NCBI RefSeq assembly: GCF_029218125.1
Contig: NZ_JARFXX010000005.1
Coordinates: 62,001 to 126,000, forward strand
DNA length: 64,000 bases
Direction of reading: 5' to 3'
DNA from: Oscillibacter faecalis_A
Lineage (GTDB): Bacteria; Bacillota; Clostridia; Oscillospirales; Oscillospiraceae
Both the position numbers and the translations under genes were made by a program. Shown here piece after piece: positions 61,339-64,000 of this stretch. Under the pieces are notes generated by a model. The model searched no databases. It was not told the DNA's origin and saw nothing but the letters and a program-made list of their open reading frames with translations. Position 1 is the first letter of the stretch. Each line of letters opens with the position of its first letter.

Positions 61339-64000
61339 ATGAAAAAACGAATTTTGAGCTGTTTTATGGCGCTGGCCCTGTGCCTGACGCTGCTGCCCAC
61401 AGCGGCGCTGGCAGAGGAGACGGAGGGGACGGAGGGGACGGCGCAGACGCCCCCGGCCGTGGAGGAATCGACAGACCCGGCAAACGGGGAAGCGAAGCAG
61501 GAGAGCCAGTCTGCGGAAGCGAAGCAGGAGAATCAGCCTGCGGCCCCGGAGCAGGAGGGCCAGTCTGCGGAAGCGAAGCAGGAGGGCCAGCCTGCGGAAC
61601 AGGAAGAACAGCAGGAGGACCCGGCTGTAAAGCAGGACGAGGCCGTGGTCAACCTGCAGGCGATGATCGACGCTCTACCTGACGCGGCGGAACTGGACGG
61701 CATGGACGATGCGGAGGCCATGGCGGTCTACGAGGCGTTTCAGACCGCCTGCGAAGCGTATTATGAAACCCTGACCGAGGAACAGCGGGAACAGCTGAAA
61801 AACACGGAGAAGCTGGTGGCGCTGTCCAAGTGGTTCAATGAGCAGGTGGCCCCGCTGGCGGACATGGTGGAAGTCTTTCCGGATGATGTTGATGCGAATG
61901 GTAACATTATACCGTATACCAGTTTCAGCCGAACTGGCCCCATACTAACAGCAGAAATGGCGAAGCAACCTCTGAGCAGCCAATTCTACATAGTTCAAAG
62001 CGACATGACCATCAACGGGGATTTGACCGTAGATGGTTCGCAAATGGGCGGTCTTGTTCTCTGCGGCGGCGCAACGCTGACGGTCAACGGCGCTTTGATA
62101 CACACCGGCGGAAACGCATTTTACATTTACGGGCAAACAAAAGACGGTAAGGGCACCGGAAAGCTGGTCATCAATAATTCAAATGGCAAGGACGCGGCGA
62201 TCCGGTTGGAAGGTACAGGATATGTGCATCTGGGTATCAACAGCGGCGTGGTGGAGCTCCACGGGGGGAGCGCTCAGAAACTGGTCGATGGGGTTGGACT
62301 GTACAGCACAAAACCGATACACAAGGGCATCCTTAACGGCAAGGTGGTATCTCCCTCGGAGTGGGGGGCTTCCAAAATAGAGGGAACTTCGCTCGTCCTT
62401 GAATACTGCGATCATCTTAATCCTACATATACGCCCTCCGGGTCTGCAAAGCATAAAAAGATCTGTGACCAGTGCGGTTTTAATGTGACAGCGTCGTCAC
62501 CAAAACTGGCGGATTGCACCTTTGATGGCACTGGCGGCTACGCCCAAGACGATGAAAACGGCCACTATGCGCTCTGCATCTGCGGCAACAGAGCCACCGC
62601 CGCGACAGAGCATGACATGAAAACTACTTGGACAGATGATGGTCAGTGGCACACTTCAAAGTGCACAGCCTGCGGCTATACCAGCGGCGAACCGGCACCG
62701 CACACCTATAAAGATGGCACATGCACAGTCTGCGGCTATGCCTGCCCCCACAAGGTGGTCAAAGACGGCAAATGCGCAGTCTGCCAGATGACCGGCATCG
62801 TGGCCACCGTTGACGGCACCGCTTATACGGAAATTGCCGCAGCCGTCACCGACTGGCTGGCAAACGGCGGCACGCTGACCCTGCACGCCGACGGCGGCGC
62901 CAATGCTTTTACAGCGTTCGGCGCGGCCAAAACTTTGACCATCGACCTGAACGGCCACCGGATTAACTGCGACACCGACAGTGGACGTACTGAGGTGAAC
63001 CTGAACGGCGTTGATTTGACCATCCGGGATTCCAGGGAAAAGGTCAGCAGTCAAGGCGTGTTCGGCCCCATCAACGCCGACAGCGGCACGCTGACTATGG
63101 AAAGCGGCTATCTTACGGGCCTGACGGTGCCGGACGATTCTAAGGCAAAGCTTCACCTGCATGGCGGTATAATAGGTATTATCTGCTCAAAGCCCGTCTA
63201 TACCCTGCTGGACGATGGGTATGCCCTGATGAATGGCAACATCACCGTAGATCCGACCGCGATTTTGAACGGAGGTACTGCAGTTTATACCGCTAAAGAC
63301 ACAAAGACGCAGCTTCTAAGCAAAGAAGAAACCGCCAGCGCCGCCATCGGCAGCAATACGATCCCCTTTACGCTTTCGCTGAAAACAGACGATGAAAACA
63401 TCGGGCGGATGGGTTTTGAGTGGTACGTCGTGAAGGAAAACGGTACAACGCAGAAGATCGCACCCTCCAATAGCAATGATATTGAGAAAAGACCGGACGA
63501 GAGCGGCGCTTACCGGTTTGACAAAGAGACGGTCGATTCCATCAACTGGACTGATTTGGAAGCCAACGAGACCTACGATGTCCTCTGCGTGGTCAACGGA
63601 AAGGAACGCGGCGGCGCTTACCGCTGGCAGACGCCCCTGCGGGGCTACAAGCTGACCGTCACCCCGGCCGACCTAAACAGCGGCAATACGGAGATCGAGG
63701 TCACAAACGCGGACAGCCTCGTGTATACCGGTAAGGCTCTTACCCCGGAAGTCAAGGTGACCTACAACAGCGCAGAATTGACAAAGGACAAGGATTATAC
63801 CGTTTCCTACGCAGACAACACCAACGCCGGAACGGCCACTGTGACCGTCACCGGAAAGGACAATTACGGCGGGACGGTATCCAAGGAATGGAAAATCATC
63901 CCGGCGGAACTGGACATCTCCAGAGTGACCGTGCCTGACAAGGCCTATGACGGCACCGCCGATGCGACCGGTACTGACGTGACCTTTACCGGACTGAAAA
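61339..64000 (+). CDS. Large secreted surface protein with CxxC and YDG-type repeats (3' end off window)
   Basis: 887 codons open to the right edge, ATG at 61339 with GAAGGAGG 8 nt upstream. Signal peptide MKKRILSCFMALALCLTLLP (then TAALAEE). Residues about 28-95 are a low-complexity Glu/Gln/Ala-rich tract built from a short tandem repeat (EAKQESQSA, EAKQENQPA, EAKQEGQPA). Residues about 100-175 are helical, then beta-helix (GGLVLCGGATLTVNGAL). Residues about 355-490 carry four or more CxxC knuckles (CDQCG, CTACG, CTVCG, CAVC). The end has bacterial Ig-like and YDG-type repeats (AYDGTADATGTDV). No anchor lies within the window. The function is unknown; adhesion is likely. Confidence 0.88.
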   Translation, partial: MKKRILSCFMALALCLTLLPTAALAEETEGTEGTAQTPPAVEESTDPANGEAKQESQSAEAKQENQPAAPEQEGQSAEAKQEGQPAEQEEQQEDPAVKQDEAVVNLQAMIDALPDAAELDGMDDAEAMAVYEAFQTACEAYYETLTEEQREQLKNTEKLVALSKWFNEQVAPLADMVEVFPDDVDANGNIIPYTSFSRTGPILTAEMAKQPLSSQFYIVQSDMTINGDLTVDGSQMGGLVLCGGATLTVNGALIHTGGNAFYIYGQTKDGKGTGKLVINNSNGKDAAIRLEGTGYVHLGINSGVVELHGGSAQKLVDGVGLYSTKPIHKGILNGKVVSPSEWGASKIEGTSLVLEYCDHLNPTYTPSGSAKHKKICDQCGFNVTASSPKLADCTFDGTGGYAQDDENGHYALCICGNRATAATEHDMKTTWTDDGQWHTSKCTACGYTSGEPAPHTYKDGTCTVCGYACPHKVVKDGKCAVCQMTGIVATVDGTAYTEIAAAVTDWLANGGTLTLHADGGANAFTAFGAAKTLTIDLNGHRINCDTDSGRTEVNLNGVDLTIRDSREKVSSQGVFGPINADSGTLTMESGYLTGLTVPDDSKAKLHLHGGIIGIICSKPVYTLLDDGYALMNGNITVDPTAILNGGTAVYTAKDTKTQLLSKEETASAAIGSNTIPFTLSLKTDDENIGRMGFEWYVVKENGTTQKIAPSNSNDIEKRPDESGAYRFDKETVDSINWTDLEANETYDVLCVVNGKERGGAYRWQTPLRGYKLTVTPADLNSGNTEIEVTNADSLVYTGKALTPEVKVTYNSAELTKDKDYTVSYADNTNAGTATVTVTGKDNYGGTVSKEWKIIPAELDISRVTVPDKAYDGTADATGTDVTFTGLK

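Overview
The window looks like chromosome of a Gram-positive anaerobic gut Firmicute (class Clostridia, Oscillospiraceae/Ruminococcaceae-like). This rests on GC-rich codon use, strong GGAGG ribosome sites, an SRP RNA next to dnaX, a CIRCE-controlled groESL, a methionine-type T-box, a Rex site before a thiolase, sufCBDSU under an Rrf2 regulator, MurT/GatD, SLH-domain surface proteins and glycyl-radical chemistry. The species is inferred; there is no rRNA to fix it.

Layout. 1-2073 (minus, runs off the left edge) is a secreted beta-helix/InlB-repeat surface protein whose first mature domain is a nearly perfect eukaryotic-type ubiquitin, about 63 of 76 residues identical to the human protein as I recall it. 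2147-6240 is a decaying drug-resistance locus: TetR regulator, a frameshifted UvrA-like fragment behind a MerR-type promoter, an ABC exporter broken by a nonsense codon and a frameshift, a methyltransferase and two TetR-type operators. 6480-8778 is groESL with CIRCE. 8985-28658 is housekeeping: rRNA methyltransferase, NfeD, acetyltransferase, DUF4127 lipoprotein, YbaB, DnaX, SRP RNA, TatD, phosphoesterase, MnmG, MurT/GatD, a glycolytic set (gpmI, tpiA, pgk plus a duplicated pgk tail), TrmL and Prs. A MITE-like element lies at 10128-10401.

28882-36612 holds a small membrane protein, thiamine pyrophosphokinase, an arginine deiminase cluster (arcA, arcB, YfcC-type carrier), a lipoprotein, a Rex-controlled thiolase and a truncated flavin-binding protein. 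36868-41818 is a T-box operon (M20 amidohydrolase, polar amino-acid ABC transporter, homocysteine methyltransferase) with a probable Met specifier. 41834-49077 holds an ATC-hydrolase-like protein, DAHP synthase and the suf operon. An IS1182-type insertion sequence (49143-50701) separates it from the next block.

50764-58623 is the best candidate for an undescribed metabolic system: a glycyl radical enzyme with an unusual active-site loop (Cys-Val-Val instead of Cys-x-Glu), its activase, YjiH/YjiG-type membrane proteins, an unfamiliar carrier and an M20 peptidase, all on one strand, behind a promoter whose -10 lies in a perfect 15-bp dyad and next to an XRE-cupin regulator. The right end has an SLH/GH18 protein, an integrase remnant beside a tRNA-Arg 3' fragment (attachment scar), and a second large surface protein that runs off the right edge.

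The most striking feature is the ubiquitin domain. The signal peptidase site is predicted to fall exactly before ubiquitin Met1, so the secreted protein would begin with an authentic ubiquitin fold presented to the host.
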